This document shows positions 1 to 12,035 of a DNA stretch of 64,000 nt, piece by piece. How positions within the stretch are numbered: position 1 is the stretch's first letter; every line of letters begins with the position of its first letter. The stretch is from contig OZ017801.1 of the NCBI GenBank assembly GCA_963969395.1, forward strand, positions 8,933,611 to 8,997,610, read 5' to 3'. The position numbers were made by a program, and so were the translations under genes. The notes beneath the pieces were generated by a model. That model did not search any database. It worked only from the letters and a program-made list of their open reading frames with translations, and had not been told where the DNA came from. Source of the stretch: Pseudoscleropodium purum (lineage: Eukaryota > Streptophyta > Bryopsida > Hypnales > Brachytheciaceae).

Positions 1-3000
1 CTCACTCTCCACCTCTGGAAAGGAACAGTAGTGTACACTTTCCTCTGCCTCAGGTAACGCAAGCCGCAAATTCTGATACATTCCATCTGTAAAGAATGGA
101 GTAAATGGTGCCATAGTCTTGCAGCACGTCAATAGCACCTGTTTCAAGCAGTATCCCCATATGCAAGAGTCACTTGATTAGTCCTCGGGACTGAAATTGA
201 AATGATATGTCGTCAAGCAAGTGCTGATGTCAATTACAACTTTGAGCACAAGTGTCACAGCAGGTGCAATAATAATTTTACAAGACAGTAAACATCACCG
301 CATTGAAAGTGAGGAAGGGGGATGCAATCCACTCACGAAATACAAAGTAGACAATGCTACACGACTGTCGTCATCCCCGGTTCGACCTTTCAAACGCTTC
401 CGGTTGAACCGAACATAAATATTGGTCAAACTGTCAATGAACTTAAGCAGAACTGGGACAACCTGAATAACACACACAAATGTTAAGATAAGCAAGTTTG
501 ACTTTCAGAAGCTCCATGTCACTGCTCCTACACACCCACGAAATGAAATGTGAGCGAACACATACTTACCGTGTATAAGCGGTAAGCATTCATTTCTTGA
601 CGAACAAAGGCCACAAGGCTTTCACTAGCTGAATTGATCCATCTATCCAAAACATTCGTAGACTGCTGCAAGATAGTCCGGTCAAGTGGCTTGAAAGGTT
701 CAAGTCCTTCTGCATCTAACCTCTTCACGTTTTGCACCAAAAACCTGTATGCATTATACCATGGTAGGAAGACATCCTTCACCTGCCACACCACATCTCT
801 CCAGAAATTAGCAACATTCTCAAATAAATGTTGAAGTTCATTGCAAGTAATTGGTTATGCTCTGTGAATACCATCATGCAATCAACCCTTCACACTGATA
901 GAATCTAAATCAAGAACAAAAAGCCAAAATCCTAACACTTACACTTCTATCAAGATAGACAGTATGGCATGAAAAATTTGGCTTGGTGACTCACATAGGA
1001 ACCTCTAACTACACGGGTTAGATAACGGACAAAATGAAAAACCTAAATTGGTTAACTTACCACAGAATAAACACCTTCTTTCTTAAATTTGAGCGGTTCT
1101 CCTTTCACAACAGGAGAATTGATAAGGTACAATCTCAGTGCATCCTGCACCCACACAAGCAGAAGTCAAAACAGGCAGTCGAAGATGCTCAAAGTGAATC
1201 AGTATTCGACACAGGATATCACAGCGCGAGGGCTAAATCGCCTGGGTAAAAAGTGCAATGCCACTTACAGCACCATATTCATCAATAATGTCCGTTGGAG
1301 GTGGATAATTGTTGAGCCGCTTGCTCATCTTCTTGCCATCCTCCGCCAATACCAGACCATTGCAGATTAGATTTTGAAATGCCGGTTTGTCAAACAAAGC
1401 TGTTGAAAGTACCATCAACGTGTAGAACCTGCAAACACACCCAAGATATTACAAGAAGAAAAGAGTAAAATAATACAAACGGTGTCACGTACAAGCATTA
1501 GGCTGTCAATCACAACACTAATTGCAAGCAATAAGCACACAATCCATAAGAGCCTGTGTCGGCTACAACCAGGAAAATTCAAAAAACATTTTCGATTCAC
1601 CAGCAGCTGTTTTGATAGCGGAGATCGACTAGACCCAAGATAACTGCTGATATTTTTTTAAATGTTATGTACTAAGAAATAGACGGAATTTTGTCCGGGA
1701 GATCGTGATAGAAGTAGCATATACCATCCACGGGTCTGGTCAAGACCTTCAGCAACAAAATGACCAGGAAAGTTTCTCTCAAAGAGATCTTGGTTCTCGA
1801 ATGGGTAGTGGATGTACGCATATGGCATAGATCCGCTCTCAAACCAACAGTCAAAAACCTGCGCAGATTAGATCTCCATATTGTCAAACTACAAAATTCC
1901 AGTCTGTAGATAGCATAGGATGCATGCGGCCTGACAGAAGAACTCACTTGACTTGGCTATTCCTAATAATAAAGAACAGTTGGCAGTCGCAACACAAATT
2001 CAATCCTTTTGAGACCAGATTCCGACTAATAATCCTACAACGTGTCTGCCCAATGACTAGGAGTAAACTTATGCAATAAAATCAACTCTGTATTAAGATC
2101 TAGTCCAGCTGCATTGACAAATGAGAACAATAAATACAGAAAACTTACATCCTCCACACGCTTCAAGACTCCGAACTCTGGACCTCGAGGCGATGGAATA
2201 GTAACGTGATCAATGAGATGACGATGCAGATCCGTGGCCTGCATTACCAGGAAAGTAGTCCATGCAGTGAGATGACATGCGAAGATTTACTTTATCCAAC
2301 TTCTACCTAATACACAATCCATGTGAATTCAAATTCAAGAGAAAGAACGTCAGAAGATACCTTGAAACCAGAAAGCTCTTCAAGCTCTTGGACGGAACCA
2401 ATGACCACAGTATCTACTCCATCGTCACTACGCCAAATGGGCAAAGGTGTCCCCCAAAACCGAGTGCGACTAATGGCCCAATCCCGAGCATTCTCGAGCC
2501 AATTGTGAAACCTCTTCTCCTGAAAAATTATGCAAATTTTCACTGATGTAAGAACTCAGGGTCACTCTACATGCTCAAAAGGATAAACGCAACAGATGTA
2601 GAATTTCTATACACACATCATTTCAAAGCTCACTCACCCTATGCTGGAAAATACGTCAAAGCATGACACACTCTGAAGAAACTTAGTTTCGTCAAACCTC
2701 AATTGAATCTCAAGAAACTCTGAAACCAAAGCAGAAGAATGTCATGCAAAGAATTTGTTATAATAAATTTGCGAAAATAATTTTTTTTGACAAATCAGTA
2801 CATACCTTCACAGTGTCTGGGACCCAATAAGTCTTCTTGTTGTTCTCAACAAGACGGTCCTTGAATTGCTCAACTGCCACATACCTATGCAACAACGCAG
2901 ATAAGGTATGTTAACAATGTACAAGTAATGTGCAGTCAATAAATTCAATCTACTTCTCTGCCCAAAAGTATTTCAAGGGAAGGTCAGTAAACCAAAACAT

Positions 3001-5720
3001 ACCAGCTAGGAACCACTTTGTAAATTAATGGGGTGTCTGATCTCCAGCAGTATGGATATGAATGCATGATACTGCCAACATTCACTAGCCTGCCCTTGGC
3101 CTGCAATTCCAACGTTCAACTTCGCATAAATCAGATTGTCATGAAGATATGAAAATGACCTCTTCACGGAATTTAACAATTGCCTTCAACTGGTCAACAA
3201 CCAAGGGCCTCTGAATGACTTCAGATGGTACGAACTGCAAATTGTGCATTGCAGAGTAGATTCAAAATAGTCATTTCTATGCTATCCAGGTTCCAAACAA
3301 AGTCAAAGATACGAACCTTGATAGCAGCAATAATGTCCTTGTCCGCTTCTTTCACAAAACGGCCTTTAAAATCAGATACCTCCGCCGTGAAGTTGCCATC
3401 CCCATCAACCGGATTAGGTAGATTGGGGCCCTGTCGAAAAACAAGTCAGGAAGAACACTGTTTATAAGGCATAACCAGTGAGAAATGGAATGTACAACGT
3501 TGGTATTTAATAGTTCAAAATAGATCATTTCGTACTTAAATGCTCCTCCCATTCTTCTCAAACTATTACTTGGGCATCCTACCAAAGCTGCCCCCCCAAA
3601 TCGGTTGGACAAAGCAACATAGGCATGTTTCAATTCTATTGAAAATAAAGCAAACTTGATCTATGTAAGGAGTTCAAGTAACTGAAACAAAAGGACGCTA
3701 AAGACTGAAGGGGTATGGCATCCTCAGTTACCATACGCGTCAAAATGCACATCTCAACTCAACAATACCATAATAAATCTCGGTACCTTCGGTAGAAAAC
3801 TGCTCTTACTAACAGAGGGGAGTCAAGAAGACCAATCTCACCTTCTGAATGACACCGTTAGCCAAGCACACACGATAATCGTCCTCTCCAAATGCAGGCG
3901 CACAATGGACTACTCCAGTTCCGCTATCGTCACTGACGTAGTTATCTGCTACGACCTTGAAGGAAGTGTCTGAAAATTGCAAGAAATAATCAAACAAAGG
4001 TTTGTACCTGCATCATAGTTAAGTCCCACAACAGTGTGAACCTCCAGACTTCAAGCAAAAAACAGACGGTAACTTTACATGTAGAATTCACGGGAGATTG
4101 TGACGATATCAAAAGCGTGTTGGGAGAATGCCATGTATCGATAGTTACGTACTTCTTGCCTACTAAAGCACTACCCTTGCACTGGTCAATAACCTCGTAT
4201 GTGCCAGAATCAACAGGTGCAGGGGTATGCTCTGTGCCATGACCTCCTCCCTTTTTGTCTCCTTTCTTGTCTCCTTTCTTTCCCGCACTTTTTTCAGCCG
4301 GAGTATTGCTAGTTACGTCAGTCTTGGGCTTCGTATTTGACGCTCCCTTTGCCTTCGTGCTTGGAAGCTGAGACAGTCTCGATTCTGCTACAATATAAAC
4401 AGCCCCGGTCGTTTTATGTCGAACCTGTAAAAAGAAAATTCAAGAATGAAATAAGCATAGGTCAAAAAATATATGTTAGGTTTCAATTCACCAAATAGCG
4501 TCTCACTTGTCTGTCAAAATATCGACCAATACGCATAAAGCAGGTTAACGTGATAAAATAACGGACCGCAGCCCAAGTTCAGAAAAGCACCGACAGACCT
4601 TAGTGTAAGTGAGGTTGGCATTCACACACAAAACCAGGTTACTAGGAAGCGTCCAGGGAGTAGTAGTCCAAGCCACCAATGCCGCTCCGTCAGCATCTTC
4701 CAGCAACGGAAACGACACCATAACTGCAGGATCCGACACATCCTGCAGTACCAAAACAAATTCTCATTCAGCATTCACGCTTTACCATTCACGGCATAGA
4801 ATCCTGTCAATCCAGTATTGCTATCCTACAATTGCTCTCGGAACAGAGGACAACTCCAATTCGCTCGAATTTCATACAATATTGCACTTGACGGATCGAT
4901 CTAGCATCAATACTCGTCCAAAATCAAAATCCCTCGCAGTCGTTCGGTGCAACTGAACCCAGAAACACTAAAACGGTGAAAACACTAACCTTGTAATTCA
5001 GACCGGCTTCAAAATTCGACAATATTGTCGTGCAGCCAGTACTGTAAGGCATAACCTGTAAAACGAATTCCAATCGTCAATCTTCCTACAGTTGCCAAAA
5101 GCAAGCAGTTCCATTGCTAAACCCTGATTCCAGAGGATCCGATCCCTGTTCCCCTTAAACCCTAAACCTGCCATTGCACAACGCACCTTGACCCCTTGAT
5201 ACACGTATCCCTTCTGATACAGCTGCTTGAACACCCACCACACCGACTCCATGAACTCCGGGTCTAGCGTCTTATAATCATTCTTAAAATCAATCCATCT
5301 GCCCATACGCGTGACGGTCTTCTCCCACTCCTTGCTATACCGCATCACAATGCTGCGGCACTCTTCGTTGTAAACGTCAATCCCGACCTTCAGCACATCG
5401 TCCTTGGTTTTGATCCCGAGCTTCTTGTCAATCTCGTGCTCCACGGGCAAGCCGTGGCAATCCCAGCCGAAGCGACGCGTGACGTGATGGCCCATGGCAG
5501 TTTGGTAGCGGGTGACGATGTCCTTGATGGTGCCGGCCAGGATGTGGCCATAGTGAGGCAAGCCCGTGGCGAACGGAGGCCCGTCGTAGAAGATATACTC
5601 GGGCTTGCCCTCCGTGCGCTTCAGCTGCGTCTCGAAAGCATTCAGGCTTTGCCAAAGATCAAGAATTTTCTCCTCCTGCTTGGGGAAGGAATACTCCTTG
5701 CCCTCGCAGATGTCCTCCAT
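1..5720 (-). CDS. Isoleucyl-tRNA synthetase, cytosolic (3' part outside window)
   Basis: Charges tRNA-Ile with isoleucine in the cytosol. The protein starts [13 protein letters not shown] with no transit-peptide-like extension; exon 1 is 5187-5720. The class I HIGH motif appears as HYGH within [11 protein letters not shown], followed by [10 protein letters not shown]. Later exons read: 4990-5055 ([18 protein letters not shown]), 4599-4742 ([12 protein letters not shown], editing domain), about 4156-4425 (a Lys/Gly-rich insert typical of eukaryotic forms), 3842-4007 ([16 protein letters not shown]), about 3317-3432, ~3006-3102 ([15 protein letters not shown]), ~2805-2887, ~2361-2520 ([17 protein letters not shown]), ~2148-2240, ~1720-1860 ([20 protein letters not shown]), 1269-1428 ([13 protein letters not shown], the KMSKS loop), 1061-1144, 570-782, 337-462 and 1-138. 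Splice phases agree where I checked them, for example 4007/4156 restoring KKYKPLF. The anticodon-binding domain is entered, but the C-terminus is off the left edge. I see no disrupting stop. Confidence is very high for the family and lower for some exon ends. Confidence 0.96.
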
Positions 5721-5827
5721 CGCTGCGGCTAGCTACGGCGAAACGAACAATTGGAACGGGACAACTGCAATGTGGGGTTTACAAGGGAAAGAGTCGTGGT
5801 TGGCACGGCCGGTCGGGGAGGACGGAG

Positions 5828-5842
5828 CCCTAAACCCTAAAA
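5828..5842 (-). promoter_or_regulatory. Telo-box pair upstream of IleRS
   Basis: Two overlapping CCCTAAA units lie about 110 bp upstream of the IleRS ATG. AAACCCTAA telo-boxes are known from promoters and leaders of plant translation-related genes, so the position suits a tRNA synthetase. A further CCCTAAA copy lies in intron 1 near 5157-5165. Function is inferred from motif and position only. Confidence 0.4.
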
Positions 5843-5929
5843 CTGTAGTCGTTGAAGGAAAAAGAACAGACTTGTTACTTACACACCAAGCTTTCTGATT
5901 ATGAGAAAATTAATCCATATCCATACCTT

Positions 5930-7830
5930 ACTTAGGGTGTGCCTTGTGTCATTGCCACAGTCAAAATGAAAATGAAAGTAAAAATCATTTTTTCGTTCAT
6001 TATAACTTTGTAATTCAATAACTTTCACATTGTAGTGTGAGAGGTTGCATTCTTACTACAAATAGAAATCTTTATGCACAAAATTACAGAAAGGTTTTGT
6101 TTTGTGTTGTTTGGACATGCAATGTGAAAGTTATGATTTTCTCAATATAAAAGATTGTTTAATTCAATAACTTTCACACCATAGATCCAAACATCTTGAA
6201 ACTAGCATGAACAAAAAGTTGTTTGCATGAAAGAGAGGAAGGATTTTGCTTCATGGCATTTGGACATGTGATGCAAAAGTTATGAATTTTTCAAAATAAA
6301 AGTTATTCCCTTTGTCTCACTAGTAACCTCCCAAAACCTTCTTCGTGAGGGATTACTATATTTTTAGTCTTTGTACTAGGAATACATGCATTCAAACACC
6401 AACAACTCATTCCCTAAATCTATGCAAAATCTCAAGTTTAAGTGTCGTTGTCATTGAGGCATCCAAAATTGATGTAGAAAGTGTCATATTTGAGTAGCAT
6501 TCAAAAATCTTGCCAGTTTGTCATTCCCAATGTTTTAAAGGTTGGTGGCAACAATAGGATTTTAGAAATATCTATTCTCAACCTAAATATTTACAACAAG
6601 AAAACTTGGCACCATTCATGAACAATTTTCATGGCGCCAAAGTAGTCACTGAATCCATCTTCAATATGACTATTTGAAGATGCAAACTGCCTCATATAGG
6701 CAAGGAAAAGCTTGCTACAAAATGGATGCTCCCTAATCACTTGCAACTTGTCCCTACGAAGTCATTCAATATAGCCAACGTTCACTCATTGGTCAAAATT
6801 AGAAAACGGAACTTTTTAATGGGACAAAAATTGTGCTTGATTTGGAGGTTTTTAGTAAAACAAAGGGAGTAATTTACTTCAATTTTTTAATTCATAAAAA
6901 CTTTGAAATTCAATAACTTTCACACCATAAGTCCAAGCACCACAAAATAAAGTTTGTATATCCCTTTGTGCAAAGAACTTTTGAATGGTACCAATAACAA
7001 TATCGGACTGGCCTCTCAGTCTAGTAGATGTCAATATATCAAACAAACAAAACAAATAAACTATCTTAAAGGTACTAACTAGTGTACCTTGTGCCATTGC
7101 CACAACCAAAATGAAAGTAAAAGTCATTTTTTCATTTTTTTAATCCATTAAAACTTTGAAATTCAAGAATTCAATTTTTTTTATTTAAATAATTCATAAC
7201 TTCTATATTGTAGGTCCAAATGCCATGAAATTGGTATGAATAGAAAGCCTTACCCATGAAAGAGTGCAAAGATTTTATTTTGTGGCATTTGGACATTAAA
7301 TGCAAAATTATGGATTTTCCAAAATAAAAGATAAATTAATTCTATTTTTTAATTTATAAAAAATTTGAAATTCAATAACTTTTGCATAATAAATCCATGC
7401 ACCCCTTTGAGCAAAGAGCTTTTAAGTAGTATCAAAAACACTACCGAACACCTCACAATTTATAAAATCTCAATGTATCAAATAAACAAACAAAAAAAAA
7501 CAAAAAAACCTAATATAAGAATATTGACTAGTGTGCTTTATGGCATTGCCACAACCAAAGTAAAAATAATAGTCATTCTTTCATTTATAAAAAATTTTAA
7601 ATTCAATATCTTTCAAATTGTAGGTCCAAAGGCTATAAAATAGGCACAAAGAGAAAGCTTTGGGCACAAAAGAGTGCAAGGCTTGGTTTCATGGCATTTG
7701 AATATGTGATGCAAAAGTTATGAATTTTTCAAAATAAAGGATAATTTAATTCTATTTTTCAATTCATAAAAACTTTCAAATTGTAAGTCCAAATGCCACA
7801 AAATAAAGTGCATGCACTCCTCCTTGTACT
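5930..7830. repeat. Degenerate ~450-bp tandem repeat units
   Basis: A sentence-like unit recurs: CTAGTGTRCC..TGCCATTGCCACAA, then ACTTTGAAATTCAATAACTTT, then GTCCAA..CACAAAAT, then CAAACAAACAAAA..CCTA. Clear unit starts near 7077 and 7527 are about 450 bp apart. Related, more decayed units begin near 5935 and precede 6895. No coding capacity is seen. Copies of the same family recur at 9410-9860 and around the LTR element. Confidence 0.7.
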
Positions 7831-9409
7831 ATAAGAAACTTGTTTTTTTTGTAACAAGCAGAAAAACATAGTAAGTATGTCAATTTGAACATTAGCCATA
7901 TTAACAAGGATATCTAAAAAAATGCGTCAAGTTGGACATGCCAAAAAACATTAAATTTTTTTTAAAAACATGGCCTGAAATTTGGGAGGATGTCCCAAAA
8001 ATATGGTTTTTGAAGGTTATGAAAAGTTTCCATGTAGCTACCACTTGGCCTCTACGTCAGCACCAACAAGCTAAGTAATGCCACATCAACAATTTTTTCA
8101 TCCGGGCCTTTGCTAACGTCATCAGTGCACTAGGTCCTAGGTCTTCTCAATTTGAACGTCTATTGTAACATGCATATGTTTTTTTGAATGTCAATAGTGA
8201 CATGAGATTAATTAATTTGAACATCATGTAGCATCCACCATGTATTACAACATGTTTACGAAGATATAAAAACATCACAAATGACATCTTTTTGGACATG
8301 CATGATGAATATGTTTCAATTATTTGAATCATCAACTTAGACATTCAAATGTTTTTTAAGGCATCAATTAAAATGTATAAACATTTTGCAATGTCAACTT
8401 AGATATACACATACCATACAAAATATGCCATATAAAATATACTATACATTGTACAACATACACACTATATTGTACACAATACACCATTATATATTGCCCA
8501 TTTTTTTGGACTCTTGCCCAAAGTTTGGCCATGAACTCCTATAGCCTCTCAACTTGGTCGGCCCATATGTGAAGCGCCCTTCTATTATTGAGAGAATATT
8601 GTTGTGAGAAAACAAGTCTATTTATACAAGTGGGTGGTAGGAGGGAAGACAAACCATAAGGGATATATAAAACTTTGAAGTTGTATGAAAAATGTAATTT
8701 TAGACATGAGCATTCCCATGAACATGACTATGTTTTAGTTGATGTCTAAAAAACATTTGGACATCTTTGATTGATGTTTCAACTAATGTCTTAGTTGACA
8801 TCTAAAAAAACATCTTGACATCTTAGTTGATGTTTCAGACAATATCAAAAAAATATTTGAAATTCTCAAATGGTGTCAAAGTGTGTTGATGTCATCTTCT
8901 TAGGAGACCACATTGGGTGCCATTTTTTTTTAATTTTTTGCAAAAAACTACCATATAGTTGCCCTTCCTTTGTTTTTTTCAACTTTGGTTAGTGATTTAC
9001 CTCAACCCCAAGTAACTTCTACAAACTTATCCATAGTTAAACCATAAACTTTTCTTGACGTGGCACTGTCATATTTTTTTGGACAACACAAAAAACATGA
9101 TGATGTTTTTTTGGATGTCTCACTAAACATACTTATTTTTCCTAACATAGCATTGTTTCTCACTAACATGCACATGTTCATTGCAATATTCTCTCCAATT
9201 TTACCACACATTGTCTCTAAATCTCTGACATTCTTTTGTTTGCAAAAACATGTTGCATTTACAATCAAATGTAACAAAAAACATGGGTTTCTTATAGTAT
9301 TGCCAAGAGCTTTCGAGCGGTTCCTAGAACATTGTTGGACACCTTCCAATTTGTTAAATCTCAACATATCAAACAAAACAAAAAACCTATCTATAAGGAT
9401 ATTGATGAT
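7831..9409. other. AT-rich intergenic stretch
   Basis: No credible gene is seen. The sequence has short repeated words such as GATGTCTAAAAAACAT and variants between about 8690 and 8880. The open frames around 9002-9431 overlap on both strands and have no recognisable domain. Confidence 0.5.
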
Positions 9410-9860
9410 TGAGGTTTATACCTTAAGTTAGATTGTTTGTTTTGTTTTGTATATTACATTGAGATTTCTTGGACCGTGCATCCTATAGTCACAATTTTGG
9501 TACCGTTGGAAAGCACTTGGCAAAAAGGGGTACACAAGCTTGGTTTCATAGCATTCCAACATATAGCGTAAAAGTTATTTAATTTCAAAGTTTCTATGAA
9601 TGAAAAAATGAAAAAATTTTGCTTATTTTTATTTTGATTGTGGCAAGGGCATGGGGCACACTAGTCACTATGGAATTCAAAATGCAAGATTAAGGTAACC
9701 ATCCCTATTGTTGCCACAATGTCCATGTTGATCCCATAGAGGTATGAGAGAAGATCAATTTTTCTTCTCTAAATGCATAATAAAAAATGAAACCAATAGA
9801 AAGTGATTTTAGACTTTTCCAAGTGCGTGTGTAATTTCTATCATTTTAGGTGAGTGTAGC
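9410..9860 (-). repeat. Empty-site paralogue of the LTR element's target repeat
   Basis: Read on the minus strand, this copy continues without interruption through GTGACTAGTGTGCCCCATGCCC, the exact point where the LTR element at 11137 interrupts a sister copy. Its two halves match 10925-11136 and 20650-20895 respectively. It therefore shows what the target looked like before insertion. Confidence 0.85.
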
Positions 9861-10924
9861 CAAAAAACATATAAGCGTCAACAAACTCTCAAACATTGAA
9901 AAATTGAAAGAGTGAGAGTTGATAATAAATAAGAATTCTTAAATCTTTTTTGGATTTCCCCACATTTTGCTTTATATCTTTGTACAAATTTATTGTTTAC
10001 CTCAATTTTATTGAATAAGTTAGAAAGAAACATTATCTTTTAAGAATTTAATCCCTGAGAAGGTATTTGGATAAAACACAAGCTAGAAGTACTCTATTCA
10101 TCTTCTAGCTTATATCCAACCCTTTGAGGATGAAGTAATTGCACCTAATTGTGAGCTATTTGCAAAAGTGTTTTTTCTAGATTCTTGCCTAAAAGTTAAG
10201 CTTTCTAAACATGATGACTTAGAAGCAATTTGGAGAGTATCAGCCCTTTGGAGATTTCATAGTTTACTCATACAACTTCCAAAAACACATTCAAAGAGAA
10301 TTTTGAATCTCCTTTTGACTACCCAAATGATTTTTATAACAAAATTTTAGACAATCTAGTAAGGAGATCAATGTATAAATATATATTTGTTTGATATTAG
10401 GTGCAATTCTATTACCTTACGTACCTAGTTCACAAGATGTATTAAGTATGAGAGTCCAGTTGGGGAGTCATTTGATTCCATGTAGAAAAGAAAATTTAAG
10501 CTATACTATTTTGAAGTACAATTGAAAATATAATCCAATATACCCTTGATATGTTTTTTATTTTGACTCTTTTTGAGTTGTCTTCACTTGGTAATATGGT
10601 TTTCACATGTTGATATTGATTGAGAATTTTTTTAATAATTCACTTAATCCTATAAGACTAAAATATTCACTTTTGGATTTTGAAAACTTAGACAGGCTCA
10701 ATTGATTTCATAATTTAAAATTTTTGCATGAAGTCTTTTGAATAAATCCTAATTATCATAATCTACATATAAAGCTTTGTTTTACATCATTATTATGAGT
10801 TATATCTCAAAAGTTATAGGGTCTTTTTCATTTTCAATTTCAAACCAAGTAGACAAAAATATATGTCTAAATTTTTATTTTTTATTTTGATGCCTACACT
10901 AAAACATTATCATCATTCAATTCC
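9861..10924. other. AT-rich intergenic stretch
   Basis: This is the spacer between the two inverted copies of the target repeat. I see no gene or domain. Confidence 0.5.
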
Positions 10925-11136
10925 AAAGGATTTGCACTCCCCAAAATGATAGAAATTACTCACACACTTGGAAAAGTTTGAAATCACTTTCTATTGGTTT
11001 CATTTTTTATTATGCATTTAGAGCAAAAAGTTTGATCTTCTTTCATACCTTTATGGGATCAACATGGAAATCGTGGCGACAATAGGGATGGTTAACTTAA
11101 TCTTGCATTTGGAATTCCATAGTGACTAGTGTGCCC
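10925..11136 (+). repeat. Left half of interrupted target repeat, ending in TSD
   Basis: Matches the complement of about 9650-9860. The last five bases, TGCCC at 11132-11136, are the target-site duplication. The repeat resumes at 20645 with TGCCC and then CATACC. Confidence 0.85.
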
Positions 11137-11358
11137 TGTAAGAGTATAGATGTCAAAACAAACATATACTACTGAGTAAAATATAATATTAATCCAGAAA
11201 TTAAGTTTACAATGAATAAGTGTTTACTTATATACTAATCTCTGTCTAGCTTTTACTTTAACTAACTAAAAGTAAACTTTAAATTCTATCTTTGAACTGA
11301 AGTTATCTTAGACTAGCGAGTGTACATCCGAGCTTCTAACTGGGCTTAGCCCATGACA
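11137..11358 (-). repeat. Left LTR (3' LTR in element sense), 222 bp
   Basis: Begins TGTAAGAG and ends CATGACA on the plus strand. Its inner 160 bp (11199-11358) match 20485-20644 with about two mismatches. Its outer 62 bp match the inverted segment near 20421-20483. Confidence 0.9.
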
Positions 11359-11384
11359 TATGCCTCCTCCTCCTCCTCCATAAC
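11359..11384 (-). promoter_or_regulatory. Polypurine tract
   Basis: On the minus strand a GGAGGAGGAGGAGG run directly precedes the LTR's TG. This is the expected position of the plus-strand primer of reverse transcription and fixes the element sense as minus. Confidence 0.75.
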
Positions 11385-11414
11385 TAAGAAGGGAGGAGAA
11401 GATCTGCCTAAGGA

Positions 11415-12035
11415 ACAACTAAGCCTACATCGCGCAAAGAGCGCTCATAATCATTCAAGGCCACTGAATCTTGCAAATGACGTAATGGTTCCCAATTGGG
11501 CTCGGGCCAGCCAAGCCATTTCACAAGTAATTGTCAACTATGTCCTCGGTGCCGATGTCGCAATATCCGTTCAACTGTGTACTTGCCGTCATTATCAGTA
11601 GTGGCATCTGAAGGATCTAGTGGATTGTGCAAAACAATACCAGGCTCATTATCATGTGCCAATTGAGAAGGCAAAAGATCCGCTCCTGCTGTCTTAACCA
11701 AACTCACATGGAAAATAGGATGAATACCGGGAGGAGTATTCAAACGAACCGCATGTGTACCAACACATTCAAGCACGCGATAAGAAAGGGCAATCCAATC
11801 GAGCTTCTTGATCAGCCGTGTTGTATTGATGTTCTTCAATTTCAACCAGACACGGTCATCCGGACGAAAGACTTCGGCCACGGAACGTCGTGCGTTAGAT
11901 TGACGTTCTTGATTTTCTTACGCAATTGTCATTGCTGTTTTCGCCATATCAACACTATGACTCCATTGCTCAACAAGCTTACGTTCCTTCTCCGCCGGTG
12001 TCGTATTGAGAGGAGTTTGCTTTGGAAAATCACAG
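11415..12035 (-). pseudogene. Integrase C-terminus with chromodomain-like end (broken)
   Basis: Minus-strand translation gives LNTTPAEKERKLVEQW, then FRPDDRVWLKLKNIN, then GIHPIFHVSLVK, the usual gypsy integrase C-terminal module. It is followed by YTVERILRHRHRGHS, an in-frame TGA, and QLLVKWLGWPEPNWEP, which is the chromodomain pattern (VE-I...LVKW-GW...NWE). A second in-frame stop lies near 11920. In chromoviruses the chromodomain guides integration into chromatin; this copy cannot be translated whole. The rest of the integrase lies beyond the insert, at 14590-15460. Confidence 0.85.

Noticed and set aside
3160..3236. Minus-strand open segment [17 protein letters not shown] as an extra IleRS exon
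   Set aside because: Flanking exons join in phase directly (..IIAAIK|AKGRLV..), as in other eukaryotic IleRS, so this lies in an intron.
5428..5732. Overlapping ORFs on both strands over IleRS exon 1
   Set aside because: They are shadows of the GC-richer real exon, with no domain.
9002..9431. Two overlapping 120-codon ORFs on opposite strands
   Set aside because: AT-rich, mutually overlapping, no domain and no splice context.
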